A stretch of DNA of 64,000 nt, from positions 22,218,723 to 22,282,722 of the forward strand of contig CM067445.1 in the NCBI GenBank assembly GCA_034508935.3. The letters run 5' to 3'. The notes beneath the pieces are model-generated. The model did not search any database. It was not told where the DNA came from and saw only the letters and a program-made list of their open reading frames with translations. Below are positions 11,109 to 23,890 of the stretch, piece after piece; position 1 is the first letter of the stretch; each line of letters opens with the position of its first letter. The position numbers and the translations under genes are program-made. The DNA is from Berghia stephanieae (taxonomy: Eukaryota > Mollusca > Gastropoda > Nudibranchia > Aeolidiidae).

Positions 11109-13797
11109 TCAAGTTGGCAATCTGATTGTCTTTTCCTTTTTTGAAGCAGTTGTAGATGTGGTGACACTTGAAGTTACTGTTTGTAATCTCGATGCTTTGT
11201 TTTTTATAGCTGCTGTTCTCCTCTCAAGTTTTGAAATTGTATTGTGCAATAGTTCCCCTCTCTGCTCTCCTAAAAGTCCCATTCCAAAGCCGGACCTCTC
11301 AATGAAAGGTGTACAATGATACTCAACAATGTGTTGTTTTGGTATAACCTTACGTGGAAAATGAAGTCTGTAGAGCGCCATGTAATTGCCTATTGTTTTG
11401 CGAATGTGAGCTAGCTGGTCCTTTGGGATAGGTTTTGAGTGAGATATCAATTTGTGGACTTGCTTGAATGATTTATTGATACTGTCAAACTTTAATTTTA
11501 AAGTCTTTGCCTCTTCTATAATGATGATGTCTTTGGTGTAAGAAGTTGTTCGTGTCAATATTTCTTCTGTTAGCTTTTCATATACATCGTCTGTAAAGTA
11601 TTTGTGGCAGTGATTTCCAATGAAACTACGACTATGGTAACTTTGAGGTGTAATATTGTATGCTTTTAATATGTCGTCCAAACTACTACAAACCGGTCCA
11701 CTCCTAGCACATTGGTTTTCATATTTTAAATCTGACAGTTGGTGTTCAATAGACTCTCGTTTTTGCACTGATGCTTTCCTTTCTTCATTTGTTCTAGCCA
11801 ATGTTTCACAACTACTGTACAAATCAAGGGATTCTTGTAGTCTCAATTGACGCTTCCAATTACTCCCGTAACGCTGAAATAATCTGATAGTTTTGTTGTC
11901 ATTGTCAGTGAATGTGTGTAGCACATCTATGTCATCTGTAGCCTCTTCCAATAGCTTGTGTGCGATTCCAAGAAAGCAATGCAGATATGGTGGAGCTATT
12001 CTGTGCAGAGGGATGTCTAATAGAGGTGGATTTATGCTGTTGTTAAAAGATTGCGCATTTTTCTTTTGTCCTTTCCCACGACCGGCAAAGTGTCCAAAAT
12101 CTCTGTGAAGATTTGTCCATGTTCTCAAAGGGACAGATTGTCCTTGTAATTCTTGAAGAGAGGCCTTATTAGCATAACACCACAAACACGGATATGATCC
12201 ACAGGCACCAGAAAGTCCGTACATTTTTGTGATAAATTCGTAATCCCCAAAAAAGAATAATCTAACTTGCTTATCCTTCCATTTTTGCTTATCTAATTGA
12301 TAAAGCTCATTCTTTATTTCATGAAAAAATGTCTCTAAGTTCCTTCTTGTGTCTGTTGTTTTTGCTATCGCTACCATTATAGTGTTGAACTTGGAGTTTG
12401 GGTTTTCTTTATTGACAATAGACATTGAACATTTAAAACTTCCCTTCCCGTGATCACCACCAACTTTTAACCATACTTCATATTGAGGGATGGTACCATC
12501 ATGCCAAGTAAGATCGGTACTTTCATCCAGTGTTTGAATAATGTATGCTCGTAGGTTTTTTCACCATAGGGATATCTGTAAGTACACAATTCTCTTCAAA
12601 AAGTTTGTTTGTAATGAGGATGTTGGTTTCTGATATGGTTTTGATGATCTATCTTTGAAAATGTTCATTGGGTATTTTTATTCCACTTTTCTTTAAATGC
12701 CTTCTTAATTCCCTTTCCTGTGACCAAGTCAAGCCTACACCCTCTTTCATCGATAACGCTTCTGTCACAAACATTGAGGGGTTGGTTTTAATGCCTGCAT
12801 TGTCGCAAATTTTACGCCGTATTGGGTTGGGAACCTGTTTTAGTTCATGTGTTTGTTGTTTTTGTTGTGCTTGTGTCGATGTACCAGCAATGTGTTGTCT
12901 CAGTGAAATAAGTGTCTGGGATCGTTTGCGCTTTGTTGGAGATGTTATGTCCATTGTTGTTGTTCTGTGTTTTGTAATCCTCATCAAGTATAATGGTTGC
13001 CCTTTTGTTTTGCAACTGATAACGTTGTTTGATAATGCAGCGAGTTTTCTTCTCACAAGGTTTGTGAGTATTAATTTCTCTTGGGCCGACAATTCTTGAT
13101 GTATTGGTGGTAAAGATGCTTTGTTTTCTCTACAAACAAATGGTGACATGCCGATGTCTTTACATTCTGGTCTTTGCTTTAGTGGCGTTGATGTATCTAC
13201 GATCATTCTTGTGTCAAAATCAATACCAGATGATGTATCTATATATTGTGAGTCCTGTGCTTCTCCATATTCTCATCCATGTCCTCTGTGTCTTGTGTTG
13301 TCTCCATACTCTCATGAATACGTTGTGTCTATTCTGCTGTACTATCATTTATGTGTGATGTGTTTTGTGTTGTTTCCACACTGTTACATAACGGGGTTGA
13401 TTTGTTGACCTGTTGCTGTTCTTTATTATGTTTGTGGTTTCCAAAAAAGTTGAGCAACGTTGCAATCACTTACTGATTTATTTTAATTGTATTCCGACCA
13501 AATATGGTGACTATGCGTGACTAGTTCTCTTGCTGTTGTCAATGCTTTTCCCCCCATCTCTGTTTTTAACATTACACACAGTCTGTTGTGACACTTGTAA
13601 CACATTGTTTTTGAGTGCTTATCAGCATCGTCATTATCAATGTCCACATTAAAGATGAGATTATTATCTAGTTTTAAATGATGACACAATAATATTTTGC
13701 GATTCTATTTCTTTTCTTTTAGTTTTCTTGACCGTTTTCCACAAAGCCTACACAGTTCATTCAAAAGTTTATCATGAATTTCTCGGGTGTGCTCCAT
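11109..13797 (-). pseudogene. DDE transposase-like gene with RAG1-like N-terminal zinc region
   Basis: Minus-strand pieces in order are as follows. 13797-13483 starts MEHTREIHDKLLNELCRLCG and continues FNVDIDNDDADKHSKTMCYK; this resembles the RAG1 zinc region (LCRICG ... FCHNCW). 13206-12649 is basic and ends GLTWSQERELRRHLKKSG. 12500-11109 is the core, with VGGDHGKGSFK near 12450, FFFGDYEFITKMYGLSG, the CxxC of YPCLWCY near 12185, LHRIAPPYLHCFLGIAH near 11980 and GLLGEQRGELLHN near 11260. I read GGD, GDY and GEQ as a possible DDE triad, by analogy with RAG1 D600, D708 and E962. Breaks are a stop near 13710 and frame changes between the pieces (about 13200-13480 and 12540-12660). The N-RAG-TP transposons of Aplysia are the likeliest relatives. 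Terminal repeats were not found. Confidence 0.55.
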
Positions 13798-14796
13798 GAC
13801 TAGATGAACTTTAAATAATCATAATGAATTCAATTTTGTTGAAGCACAGATGGAATTTTAGCAACGTATAGTCCAATTATAATAGATTCTATTTGTTGAA
13901 TAATGAAAGTTATTCTACATCTTGGATTGAAGAAATTCAATATGTTAATGGAACGATTACTTCACTGTAAAGTACATTTAATCTATTTAGTCTATTTAAT
14001 ATTGAAATATCACGATCACTATAAAAGCACTGGCATAAAATCCATATGAATAGAAGCGGGAAAATTTGGTGAATATCACCAAATAAAGAAATTTGGATTA
14101 GGACTCATTGCGAAGCCATAAAAAAAGAGATGAAAGTGAGCATAAATCGACTGGTATCATCCGATATCACCTATCACCGTAACTGAACTCACTAGGGATT
14201 CCCCTAATTTGGCAGGCGTGACCCAGGTCAACCTCGTGTCATCACTTTGACTAAGATACCGCTCAGGCGATATGAAGGGTGTCACAAGCTTTTATAAGAT
14301 AGAAATGATGATGCCACGTTTACGCGGGAGGCAGTGAACGAACATAACATAGACACGACAGTCATATCATAACAAAACGCTCACAACAACAACATAAACC
14401 TATCACAACAATCAGTGACATGAAATCTTCCCCACATTCCTCCCCCCTCTAATTCATGTCTCCCTTCAATAGTTTTATAGTTTTAGCCATAAGGGGAAAA
14501 AGTAAAATTCTTACCTTATGAGAATCCGAAGATTATGTAGGGTAAAATCAATAAAAATTTGTCGTAGCTTGGAACATATTTACAGAAATCAAAGAACGGA
14601 AGAAAAAAAAAAGAAAGTCCTCAGGGCGAAATCTTTCTCCTGGGTTGGTCTTATATACAAAAGGGAGGGGGGGGGGGAACCACATCTTGGGATGACTGTA
14701 CAATATATATACATGATGGGAGAGGTATCCTTAGGAGCCCGCAAAATAGTAAAGGGATTATTCCTGTTCTGTGCAGCTTAATATTTAGGATACTAT
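13798..14796. other. No gene recognised
   Basis: Mixed-composition spacer between two transposon relics. It may hold the ends of either. A C-rich/T-rich stretch near 14430-14465 and a poly-G run near 14665 are the only notable features. Confidence 0.4.
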
Positions 14797-15707
14797 TTAA
14801 TGACAGTGCCATGATGCATTTCCCTTATCTATTTGTATCTTTAATGTTTGTTCAAAATTTCTGAGATTGGCTTTAAGGACGTCAGTTAAGCTTAAACCTT
14901 TTAAATCTGCGATGGCCTTAGCAGATTCCCCTAAGTAGTGTGGGTGATTTTGCTTTACCAGGGGATTGAAAGGTAAATATGGGGAGTCTGTTTCAAGCAG
15001 GAGTCTGTTAATTGGGGTTTTCCTCACTGCTTCTAGCTGCTCTCTTTTAAATGTTTTTATTAAGCCTGAATAACTGAAAAAGGTATTTGGAAACCTACCG
15101 AGCCACTTGTCTTGAACTATACCATTACCTGAGAAGGAGTGCAATTGGAGGAATTGTTCTATACTTAACCTCTTAGATAGAAGATCTAGACAAAGCATAT
15201 ATGCTCGGGTTCCAAGATTATCAGAACTTTCCCCTCTGACATGTAAGATTATTGGTTTTAGGGATTTGCACCCGCTGTGAGTGTTCCCACTACATGTTCC
15301 TGATCTTCTTGGGTCCCCCTTTTCGTACAATCAAAGCCAATTTCTCCCAACCCATGAATAATGTAATTTTGACTTAACCGTTTGATCTCCTTGATAGCAT
15401 AAGACCATGCTTTACGGTTCATAGTGGCATGGGAAGGGTGGATACCTATGGCAATGCCAAAGTTAGGAAATTTGCCTGTCAGCACTCTTAGCTCGCTCTC
15501 GGGGGGAAAGTTTATAGGGTCACAATAGACTATCATCCCACCCAGGATAGGTAAATCAACTGTGGGGGCGGGGCTGACATGGAACTTTAATAACTGCTCT
15601 AACATGTCAATCTGACCCTTTTTCCCTTTGTGCCATCGATCCAAATGGAAATGGGCATCAACAAGTCCCACACACTTACCTTCTTGCTCAGACAAGTCCA
15701 TGAGCAC
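14797..15707 (-). pseudogene. TatD-type metal-dependent nuclease domain, one frameshift
   Basis: TatD nucleases are TIM-barrel metallohydrolases. The N-terminal half (15707-15258) has the HxH metal motif in LVDAHFHLDRW and the glutamate in LGEIGFDCTKRG. The C-terminal half (15330-14797) has ILHVRGES, LHSFSGNG and LLLETDSPYLPF. All expected metal ligands (HxH, E, H, H, D) can be seen. The two halves are in different frames and meet near 15265-15310, so a single-base indel separates them. The N-terminal half is also out of frame with the coiled-coil ORF just upstream (15709). The C-terminal half returns to that frame. The TAA is at 14797. Upstream on the same strand lie an SR-rich/coiled-coil region and, beyond an inserted LINE, a reverse-transcriptase tail, which suggests it belongs to a mobile element. 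Confidence 0.8.
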
Positions 15708-15708
15708 A

Positions 15709-15958
15709 TCAAATCATCAAAGTCTGCTGACTTGTCCGGCTGAAGGCTGCCTGCGTTTCCTTGAGGTCATTTTGGATGTGGGCCAGGCTGTCCCTTAGTG
15801 CTGCGTTTTCTTCTTTGAGCAGCTTGAATTGCTTCCGTCCGGCCCCATTCCTCCTGGCCATCTTGCCGCTCCCACTGCTGTCAGAGTGGCTCTCCCTCTT
15901 CTTCGCCATTGATTCAGAGGGGTGATCCCTTGTATCATCTTGCGTTCGAGGGGCCTGT
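15709..15958 (-). pseudogene. Coiled-coil linker upstream of TatD, 3' part of a split ORF
   Basis: This minus-strand frame encodes Ser/Arg/Lys-rich sequence (MAKKRESHSDSSGSGKMARR) followed by a heptad-like segment, FKLLKEENAALRDSLAHIQN, that should form a coiled coil. It ends at a stop just before the TatD start. It is the continuation of 26881-26667. If the LINE and one copy of its 12-bp target duplication are taken out, the frame runs through without a break (215 nt upstream of the junction, matching phase). The neighbouring halves PDDTRGRPSES and QDDTRDHPSES look like an internal repeat. Confidence 0.7.
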
Positions 15959-15970
15959 GATTCCGAGGGG
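15959..15970. repeat. 12-bp target-site duplication, left copy (LINE copy 1)
   Basis: GATTCCGAGGGG lies immediately left of LINE sequence and is repeated exactly at 26667-26678, right after the LINE tail. Confidence 0.92.
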
Positions 15971-16952
15971 GTGTGGGGGAGTTTCAATTCTCACGAAGAA
16001 GAGCACCCCCCACCGCTTGATACCAATGAAAACAAATCTACAGGCAATAGCAGTGAGAGTGACATTGCACAGACCAATCACCATCTGCTCTGTGTACATC
16101 CCACCAGATCATCGCCTCCAGTCTGCCGAGCTAGAGGGAGTTCTAAACCAACTCCCCCCTCCCTATGTGATAATGGGAGATTTCAATGCTCACAGTCCTC
16201 TCTGGGGAAACACAGACACAAACCAGAGGGGAAAGGCAGTGGAGGCTTTCATAATGAAAATGGATATATACTTGGCAAACGGTCTCGAGGCAACACGGGT
16301 AAATATTCACAATCTTACCACGTCTGCCATTGATCTCACTTTCTGTGATCCTACACTAGCTCCAGAGCTCTCCTGGACTGTGATCGATGACGATCACGGT
16401 TCTGACCATTTTCCAGTCTGCCTCGACATCACCCCGACTTCAAGGGCCCCACAGCCCAAACATTGGAGTGTTCGGCGAGCAGATTGGGAAACTTTCTCAC
16501 AGGAGTGTCACAGACTCCTTACGACAGAGGTGGACAGCTATGACAAATTCAAAATTATTTTAACAAATATCTGCAGCTCGACAATACCAACAACCTCTGG
16601 TAGACCGAGAAAACACAATCCCTGGTTTTCAGAGGAATGTCGAGCGGCCCTACGGGAGAAGAAAAAAGCATACAGGAAAGCGATGAGATTCCCAATCCCT
16701 GAGAATTTCGCAACATTTAGGAAACTACGAGCAAAGTGTAGGAAGATCTTCCGAGAAAACAAATGGAGATCCTTCCAAAACTTTGTCTCAAAAATAAATA
16801 ACCAGACACCCCTGAATAGGGTGTGGAAGATGTTACGGAAACTGAAGGGATCCGATAGTGATTCACTAAATCACTTGACACGTCCCGATGGATCCGTGGC
16901 TGAAACAGAACAAGAAATTGCCAACACTCTGGCCGAGAGGCTGGTGCACAAC
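15971..16952 (+). mobile_element. I/Nimb-type LINE copy 1, 5' part (5'-truncated)
   Basis: It aligns with 35727-36707 of LINE copy 2 with about 7 to 10 differences by eye over the kilobase. It encodes the C-terminal two thirds of the apurinic-type endonuclease (VIMGDFNAHSPLWGN, IDDDHGSDHFPVCLD) and the start of the linker to the reverse transcriptase. The ORF is open and in register. Unlike copy 2, it keeps the C at 16187 that holds the endonuclease frame. The element is truncated at its 5' end, normal for target-primed insertion, and interrupted at 16952 by the P-type transposon. It resumes at 23977. Confidence 0.93.
16946..16952. repeat. 7-bp target-site duplication, left copy (P-type element)
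   Basis: GCACAAC here recurs at 23970-23976. The undisturbed site is present once in LINE copy 2 at 36701-36707. An 8-bp duplication, typical of P elements, would need one mismatch (T versus G). Confidence 0.88.
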
Positions 16953-17017
16953 CAAGGCCCTCTATATAGCACAGGCCAGGAAGCGTGGGAGAGGGACGAA
17001 AACTAACAGGCCGACTT
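16953..17017. repeat. Left terminal inverted repeat of P-type element
   Basis: Inverted match to 23891-23969. The outer 17 bases are identical; the inner part is gapped, with CAGGCCGACTT shared at the inner edge. Confidence 0.88.
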
Positions 17018-17602
17018 CGCCGCTGTCCACTTTATCGTTTACCTGTACGCTGGCGTGCAGCTCTTCGCGCACAAAACAATTTAAAGACGTGTTAAGTGTT
17101 AGCGGATCTTATTTCTAAATAATATTAACGCTAATAAGTTCGTTCATTTCAATATCAATAACGACTTAGCTAAAGTTACACAAGTTACCCATATAGAGTA
17201 CTTTGTAGTAATAATAATAATAGTAGTATAAAATTTAAAAGTGAGAATTCTTATACTTTCCTTTTTTTTACTTTTATGTGGGTTATACCATGCTCACTGT
17301 TAAGGTCATATAAGTGCTCAGTGGTAAGTAAGATGTTAGACAAGTTAAAATAATACCAAGACTTTAGGCCCTGCCATGGATGTTTCAGAGAGGTAGATTT
17401 ACTACGAGGGAAATAAATATCATCTTTCAAAATAGGTGACGAAAGATATTTACAGGAAAAAATATAGATTGATGATGGTTACCCCATAACATGCATTATG
17501 GCCCAGGGATATGCTAACACCCTTTTTGTACATAAGTACTCAGTCGTATAGCACGACTGAACAAACAGAACAGCTGTGTATGTAAGCTTGTTAAGAGAAC
17601 AC

Positions 17603-17714
<112 letters not shown>

Positions 17715-19108
17715 AGGTGATAGATAAAAGAAAAGTAACTGAAAACAGTTTGTAGTTACAAGTTGTTTTGTTGTTTGTTGCTTTAGGTCTCTTCCAACAC
17801 AATTGAGGTTATATGAGAGACCGCTGAAACAAAAAAACAAGCAATCTAACAAAAATAGTACAAATGTAAATCAAAATCATAACCTAAAGATATCATAAGC
17901 TAAATTATAAATAACCAAGAACAAACAGGCAGAAGATTTACAGAAAAAAAAATATCCCCTGTCAAAAATACAATCACAAACCAAAGAAGCAGGATAGGCT
18001 AGTAAAGAGAAGAAGAAACGACATCACTATCGGATCGTACACCCATGCGAACATCATAGGTATATGATTCAAGGGTGATGCTTAGTTACAAGTTGAATAG
18101 AGGCAAGAAAATACATTTCCAAAAAATGACTGAGACTGTCGTAGCTGTAGAACACTTGCAATAGCTTTAGACATATAATTATACTCCCCCCCCCCCCCCC
18201 CCCCCCCAAAGAAGAAACAGTATGACAATGGAAGAACCTTAAAAGGATTCCCATCTACTATGGCCCCGCCAACCATCCGCTTGCACACTAGAGTAAGAAA
18301 TAAAACTCAGTTCTTACAGTTATCTCATTGGGACATTTATTTTTAACATATGAACAATCTGTATATCATACATAATATAAAACAGAGATTGCAAGTGACA
18401 TACTTTTAAAATATATTTATACTTTGTGATTTCAAAAACATAATTACAGTTATAGTATAGTTGAAGTAATAATTATATCACTCAATCAAGCAATTATATT
18501 TATTACACACATCATAGTTTTCAAAACATACAAACCAGTAATCTAAACAAGCATATGTGGGGTTTTTTGTTTTTGTTTTTAAGGGTTTTACAACACTTAG
18601 GTCATATCAGCGCCAGTAAAAAAGGAAGAAAATGGGATAGTTAAAAGTTATAGAATTACAATTAAAGCACCCAAAAATAAGGCAGACAAAGGGGAATTGG
18701 TTCAAATAGGGAACAGATGTTGATTCCAAGAGCACACTATCAGTGTACGAAGTTTGAGATCACTCAATATCTCATTCAGACATAAGCACAGGTCTCCTTC
18801 CAGAGGAACACACTCAATTGTTTACAAATCATACATTGGTGAAAGGAAAAATAATACAGTACATAACAGAGAGATGATTTACGAGGAAAAAAAAATATCA
18901 TCTCCCAAAACTAACTATACATTTGACTGTTTCCCTCCCAGCCAGGGTATCCGTCCAGGGCCAGGACAAAACCAAGTAATCTCATTCCCAAGACAAAGAC
19001 AGCATGTTGGAAAACAGATATAGGGGGATAAAAGACACAGTATGTATCTCCCTGCCCACTATGTGAGGTCAGGAACAAACAAATATAAAATTCTGACAAA
19101 AATACAAA

Positions 19109-21908
19109 TCATGCAAATTTTATGGCTTTTTTTACATTTACAATCTGATTAGAACAGTTTGCTTCATTTACTTTCTTAGAATAATTATTCAACAAAATGT
19201 TGACAAATGTTGATATACATATATGAAATAACTTATCTCTTTGAGACTTGCAATTCGTACACACAGATGAAAATTCAATGGGAAGGTTACACTCTGTCCA
19301 GTAAGCTATATTTAGTTTCATTTGGACATCTTTTTGATTGTTTAACTTCAAAAAATGTAGCTCCATATTACTAACAGCAACATTCATGATTGAAAGTGCA
19401 ATTTGAAACAAATGAACAAGAACAGGAGATGGATATGTTAAGCCACCGTGATTAAGGTTTTCAAAATACTCTAAAAGTTTATCATCAATAGAAAAGTCAA
19501 GACATTTGTTTTTATCTCCTACAATCTCACAACAAAAAGAACAATCAGTTTTTGTAATAACTTTCTTTGCAACATAGCCAGCAACATATATAATAACATC
19601 TAAAGACTCTGACTGAATTTCAACATTTTCAAAAGGAAAATTTTGAATGAAAAGCATGTCACTTTCATCCAAATTATCTGAAGAGAACTCAGATAAAAAA
19701 ACATTTAACATTTAAGGGAATGCTGCCTTTAGAGGAAGAATGAATAGTTAAAAGCTGCTTTATAGTTAATTTTCTTTCATTCTCAAGAATCTCTTCCACA
19801 GAAATCAAAGTATTTCCACCTGATAACTGCCTATATTGACCAAAACGAGCCTCAAGATCATCAGTCTGAAATTTTCCAGTCAAAACAAATTTAAAATTAA
19901 GTTTAGTTAAAACATATCTTATCAATGCAACTAGACATTCTAATGTATGGGACAAAGCATAAAATGTATCTGAAGACAAAAAACCACACTTAGTTTCTTT
20001 ATGCATCTGGTTCCATTTCTTGAGCCATGAAGACATTTTTTAGTAACCAACTCAGTCTTTCATCTTCACAAGAGAAGAAAGGAGAGGCATCTGGTTTAAT
20101 CTTATTCCTCCCATAATACTGGTGATGTATATTAACCATATCCCACCAACGACAAACTATAGTCAAGAAATTAACAGTACCCTCCCAAGATGTTGAAAGC
20201 TGAATGAGGACCTAAGGTTTTCAAAGCAGCAATATTGGTTTCATTAAATATCTTAAGGGCTAAACTGACTTTCTGACGCTCTAAAGAGTGTGGGAATAGT
20301 GATTTCCAGGTTAAGGTAGGGGCCTCTTTTAGAAGTTGGGACTTTTCAACTCTGTATAAATGCTTTAAATCAGAAAAGGAAGCATGAGAAATACATTTGC
20401 TATCTATGACTTCACTATCTAAATTGGGGAAAGTAAAAGTTTGACTATCGTTTTTAACATTCAACCAATTATTTCGAATTGATTTGAGAAGATGAACAGA
20501 GTCAAACAATAAAAAAATCTTGAGAGAATTGTCAATAGGATTAGGTATAAAAAATTTAGTTTCTGAGTCTTTAGTCAGTAAAGAAAACATCTTTCGATTA
20601 ATTCTATTGTTATCAGAAATGACACTGATGACATTAAATCCAGCTTTACAAACATTAAAAATTACATCATTTGTTGTTTCAAACAAGAAATCTGAAGCCA
20701 TCTTTACAACAGGAAACATTCCAACAATTAATTTCTTATTAGACATGACAGAAGAAATCATTGCTCCCCTCTGTAGGATAATTTCGACTTGACATGAACT
20801 TCATCAATAAGAAGATTAACATACAAATCTTTATCTGACAGGTACTTAATTTCATTCACTAAAAAATCATTGGCAATCAGACCTGATTTTAAAAATACAG
20901 TGCTAGATAATAAACGTAAATATTGCACACTGGGAAGAATAAGTAAAGAATCCCTTAACTTACGATAAGTTGTCGGGGAATTTGAATAAATACAAAAAGA
21001 AGCAATCATACATTCAGCAGAAAATCTACGCTGTGATGGAGACAGATTTATCAAATTTAACTGATCAATTTAAAAAAATCAAAAACTTTGTTATTACTAT
21101 CATCATTATTTTTGTCTCTGCAGACATTCAACAATTTAATTGCCTGATGAAATGTTGAATTATAGGAAGATGTAAAATCTGTTGCAGAATAATGGCTTAA
21201 AATATTTTCTAACTGGCTCCAAGTAGACAGCTTAGAGTCCGGAATTATTCATTTCAAGTCATTTTTACAAACAAGAACATTTTTTAACCACACATCTAGT
21301 TTCAAATCATTTTTTACACATATACTAACACATATAATAAAAGGAATCGTTAATCCATCCGAATCAGTCGATGCAGTGGCATACAAATATACAGAATCAT
21401 TTTTTAAAGCATAACAAATATCATTATATTTCCACTTTTGCAGAAATCCACACACTTCATTTTTAAAATGCTCAAAACTTAAAATTTTATCTTGTTCTAA
21501 AAAAACGTTAAAACTTTCCTCTTCTCTCTCCTCAAGTCTCTGTCTCTTACTCCTGGGGCTTTCCCTTTGAGGCAAAGGGGTAGTAGTGAGGTAAGAGGGA
21601 AGATTTGGAAAAACTGATGGGATGGCACCAGCTTTCAACTTCAAACGCTTCCTGCGAACAGTTTTCTGTGGTTGTCCATTTTTTTCAGGAACGACTTTAA
21701 AATGTATAATATCATCTTCCTGAAAGTGTTTTTCACAAACAACAGTAAACTTTGTCACAACGAAGTTTTCCCGAGGAATTTTTCTAATCCATGAATTCCT
21801 TTGTTCTGCATCTTTCGGGAATTCAAAACAAGATGCCTTTTTTGGCGCACAATTAAGTCTGTAATAATTACTGTCACATCCAGGGACACAGCACTTGTTC
21901 ACCATCAT
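19109..21908 (-). pseudogene. THAP9-like P-element transposase, several frame breaks
   Basis: The first coding block (21908-21249) is a THAP DNA-binding domain. It has C2CH ligands in CCVPGCDSNYYR and FTVVCEKHF, a central Trp (NSWIRKI) and the closing AIPSVFP. The P-element catalytic region follows in shifting frames: SPSQRRFSAECMIASFCIYS, the first Asp in LLIDEVHVKSKLSYRG (about 20800), ISDNNRINRKMF, LLFDSVHLLKSIRNNW (about 20480), the Glu in FQTDDLEARFGQYR (about 19860) and the C-terminal YVAGYVAKKV (about 19580). Frame changes occur near 21245, 21065, 20765, 20175, 20045 and 19700. An acceptor-like TTTTCCCCACAG just upstream of the ATG suggests a 5' UTR intron. P-type transposases carry GTP-dependent cut-and-paste activity; this copy cannot make a full protein as read. 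Confidence 0.88.
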
Positions 21909-22263
21909 GGAACGAACTGTTGGTTATCAAATACTGTGGGGAAAAAAAAATAAAAGGTAGATACATTAGTTCATAGTAACCATTTGAAATTAGGGTAGAG
22001 ATTAATGTCAATTGTTTTAAGCAGGACTACAAGATACATGTACACATTACACATCATCTAAAAAATAACGATAAGTGTTGAATTGTAAGCCTCAATTTAT
22101 TAGACGAAGACATACTGTGGACGTTTCTGGTTTCTCCTTTATCAACAAAACAAGACGAATAAGAGATGTGTAGTGTGAATGGTGTAGATAAGGTGAATAA
22201 ATATAAACGATGGGACAGCCTACCCCTTTGTAAGGAAGTACGAATTAAATTCATTAAAATTAA

Positions 22264-22577
22264 ATTGAGCTTTTATATAGTACAATCTCCACTAAACATG
22301 CTCAAAGCGCTTTACAAGGGGTCTCTGACAAACAGCAACACGTAACATAGAGAACGAGACATGACGCCTGTTAGGCGATAATACAATTTTTTCGGACAGA
22401 GACAACGCTGTTAATGGCCAGATACTCATTTTTTAAAACCTGAGTACGGTGAGAAAATGTGAGCCTTTTCTAAGGACTCAACTATCGCCAAGCGAAGCTC
22501 GAACCAAGGACCTTCCGATCAAAAAGCGAGTGTCATACCACTCGACCACATAGCTGCCCACTAGACCACATAGCCCC
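22264..22577 (-). mobile_element. tRNA-derived SINE inside the P-type element
   Basis: On the minus strand it starts with a tRNA-like head (GGCTATGTGGTCTAGTGG, a duplicated head at 22561-22577) and a box-B-like TTCGAGC. It ends with the TTGTAAAGCGCTTTGAGCAT ... CTATATAAAAGCTCAAT tail, the 3' end style shared with L2/CR1-type LINEs. The same family is at 57921-58214. Confidence 0.8.
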
Positions 22578-22790
22578 ATTAAGAAACAAGGCCCACAAAT
22601 ATTGATCTCAAGTAAATAAATAATTTTAGAAAATTAAAATCGAAGTTTTTTTTTTAATTAAACATCATGGTAAAATTTTTTGAAAAACAACAACAAAAAT
22701 AGGTAACAAAAAAAGAGGGAAAAAAACTAACAAAAACAAACAATAAACAGATAAAGACGCAGTAAACGAATGAGTGATAGGTGCCCAGTC

Positions 22791-22805
22791 ATAATAATAA
22801 TAATA

Positions 22806-22853
<48 letters not shown>

Positions 22854-22860
22854 CCTAATG

Positions 22861-22935
<75 letters not shown>
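22791..22935. repeat. AAT trinucleotide microsatellite
   Basis: Long ATA/AAT run interrupted once by TACCCTAATG near 22852. Confidence 0.95.
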
Positions 22936-23119
22936 GATTAATTAAAGGTTTTAAATATATGAGTGTTGCAAAATGTTACGTCATATTTTAAGACGTCCAC
23001 CTCAATTTCCAGTCACAACTTCCCTATGACTATGGCATGGGCTAGCTGAGAGCTGGGACACAATCAGCCCCGTTTGCAGTCGAACTGCCTAGTCTAAGTA
23101 AGATAGATTGACGGGAAGC

Positions 23120-23338
23120 CTTCCGAAAGCTCCTACATCCCCAGTATTCTTGTTCTAGTAGGGGGTTTCAATGGGAATGGGGAAACTTTTTTATAATGTT
23201 CTAGTAGGGAGTTTGGGAGGGGGAGACAAACTTAAAAAAAAAAGTTTCCCCCTTCCCAAACCGCCTATCTACTATCTAGATAGTACTCTAGAACATTATA
23301 AAATACAAGAATACTGGGGATGTAGGAGCTTTCGGAAG
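23120..23338. repeat. Foldback hairpin of about 220 bp
   Basis: Outer arms 23120-23153 and 23305-23338 are perfect inverted repeats of 34 bases (core CTTCCGAAAGCTCCTACATC). Inside, 23187-23203 pairs with 23287-23303 (TTTTATAATGTTCTAG), and 23210-23232 pairs with 23243-23262 (GTTTGGGAGGGGGA). A bulge of about 33 bases lies on the left arm only. It looks like a small foldback element within the P-type transposon. Confidence 0.8.
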
Positions 23339-23890
23339 TTTGATCTTCATTTAAGACGTCTATCTACCTACTTTTTCATTTAACAGTCAGCTGTGAGTTA
23401 GATAAAACTCTCTTTGTAATCCAAACTCACATTCCATTTTTACCAGTCATTGTCATTGTCACTCGTCACACTCACACTCTACACTCAAAACTCGCGACAA
23501 AAACTCACCTTTGTTTGGGAGGATACGCTGAAAATTGAAGAGAGCAACACTCAAAGGGAATTAGACGTCTTTATATCCATCTTGTAGAGAGGCAGCGATC
23601 CGTAAATAGTTGAAACAAACTTTCTTTTGTTAGCAGATCAAGGCATTGTCAGAACAATGGCGGAACAACGGGGAAGAAATAGCGATACAAAAGGCGGAAT
23701 GATCGTAGGCCTGATTGCGTATGCGATACCTTTAGTTCAAATAATAGCGGCGGAGATGTAAAATAGTTCTCACTTCAAATCCGTTTTTCGGTCATAATAT
23801 TCTATTTCAAAACAATATGATGTGGTGGAATAATATTGAAATAACATTGTGATACATTTTAAATATGCTGGAGTCAATAAAAATGTTTAA

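Noticed and set aside
14155-14470. Possible long terminal repeat because of a C/T-rich stretch and short direct repeats
   Set aside because: No second copy of the sequence, no primer-binding site and no associated genes were found in the window.
15909-17006. A complete protein frame running into 17006
   Set aside because: Its first ~20 codons are TatD-unit antisense sequence and its last ~18 codons are the P-element terminal repeat; only the middle is LINE endonuclease.
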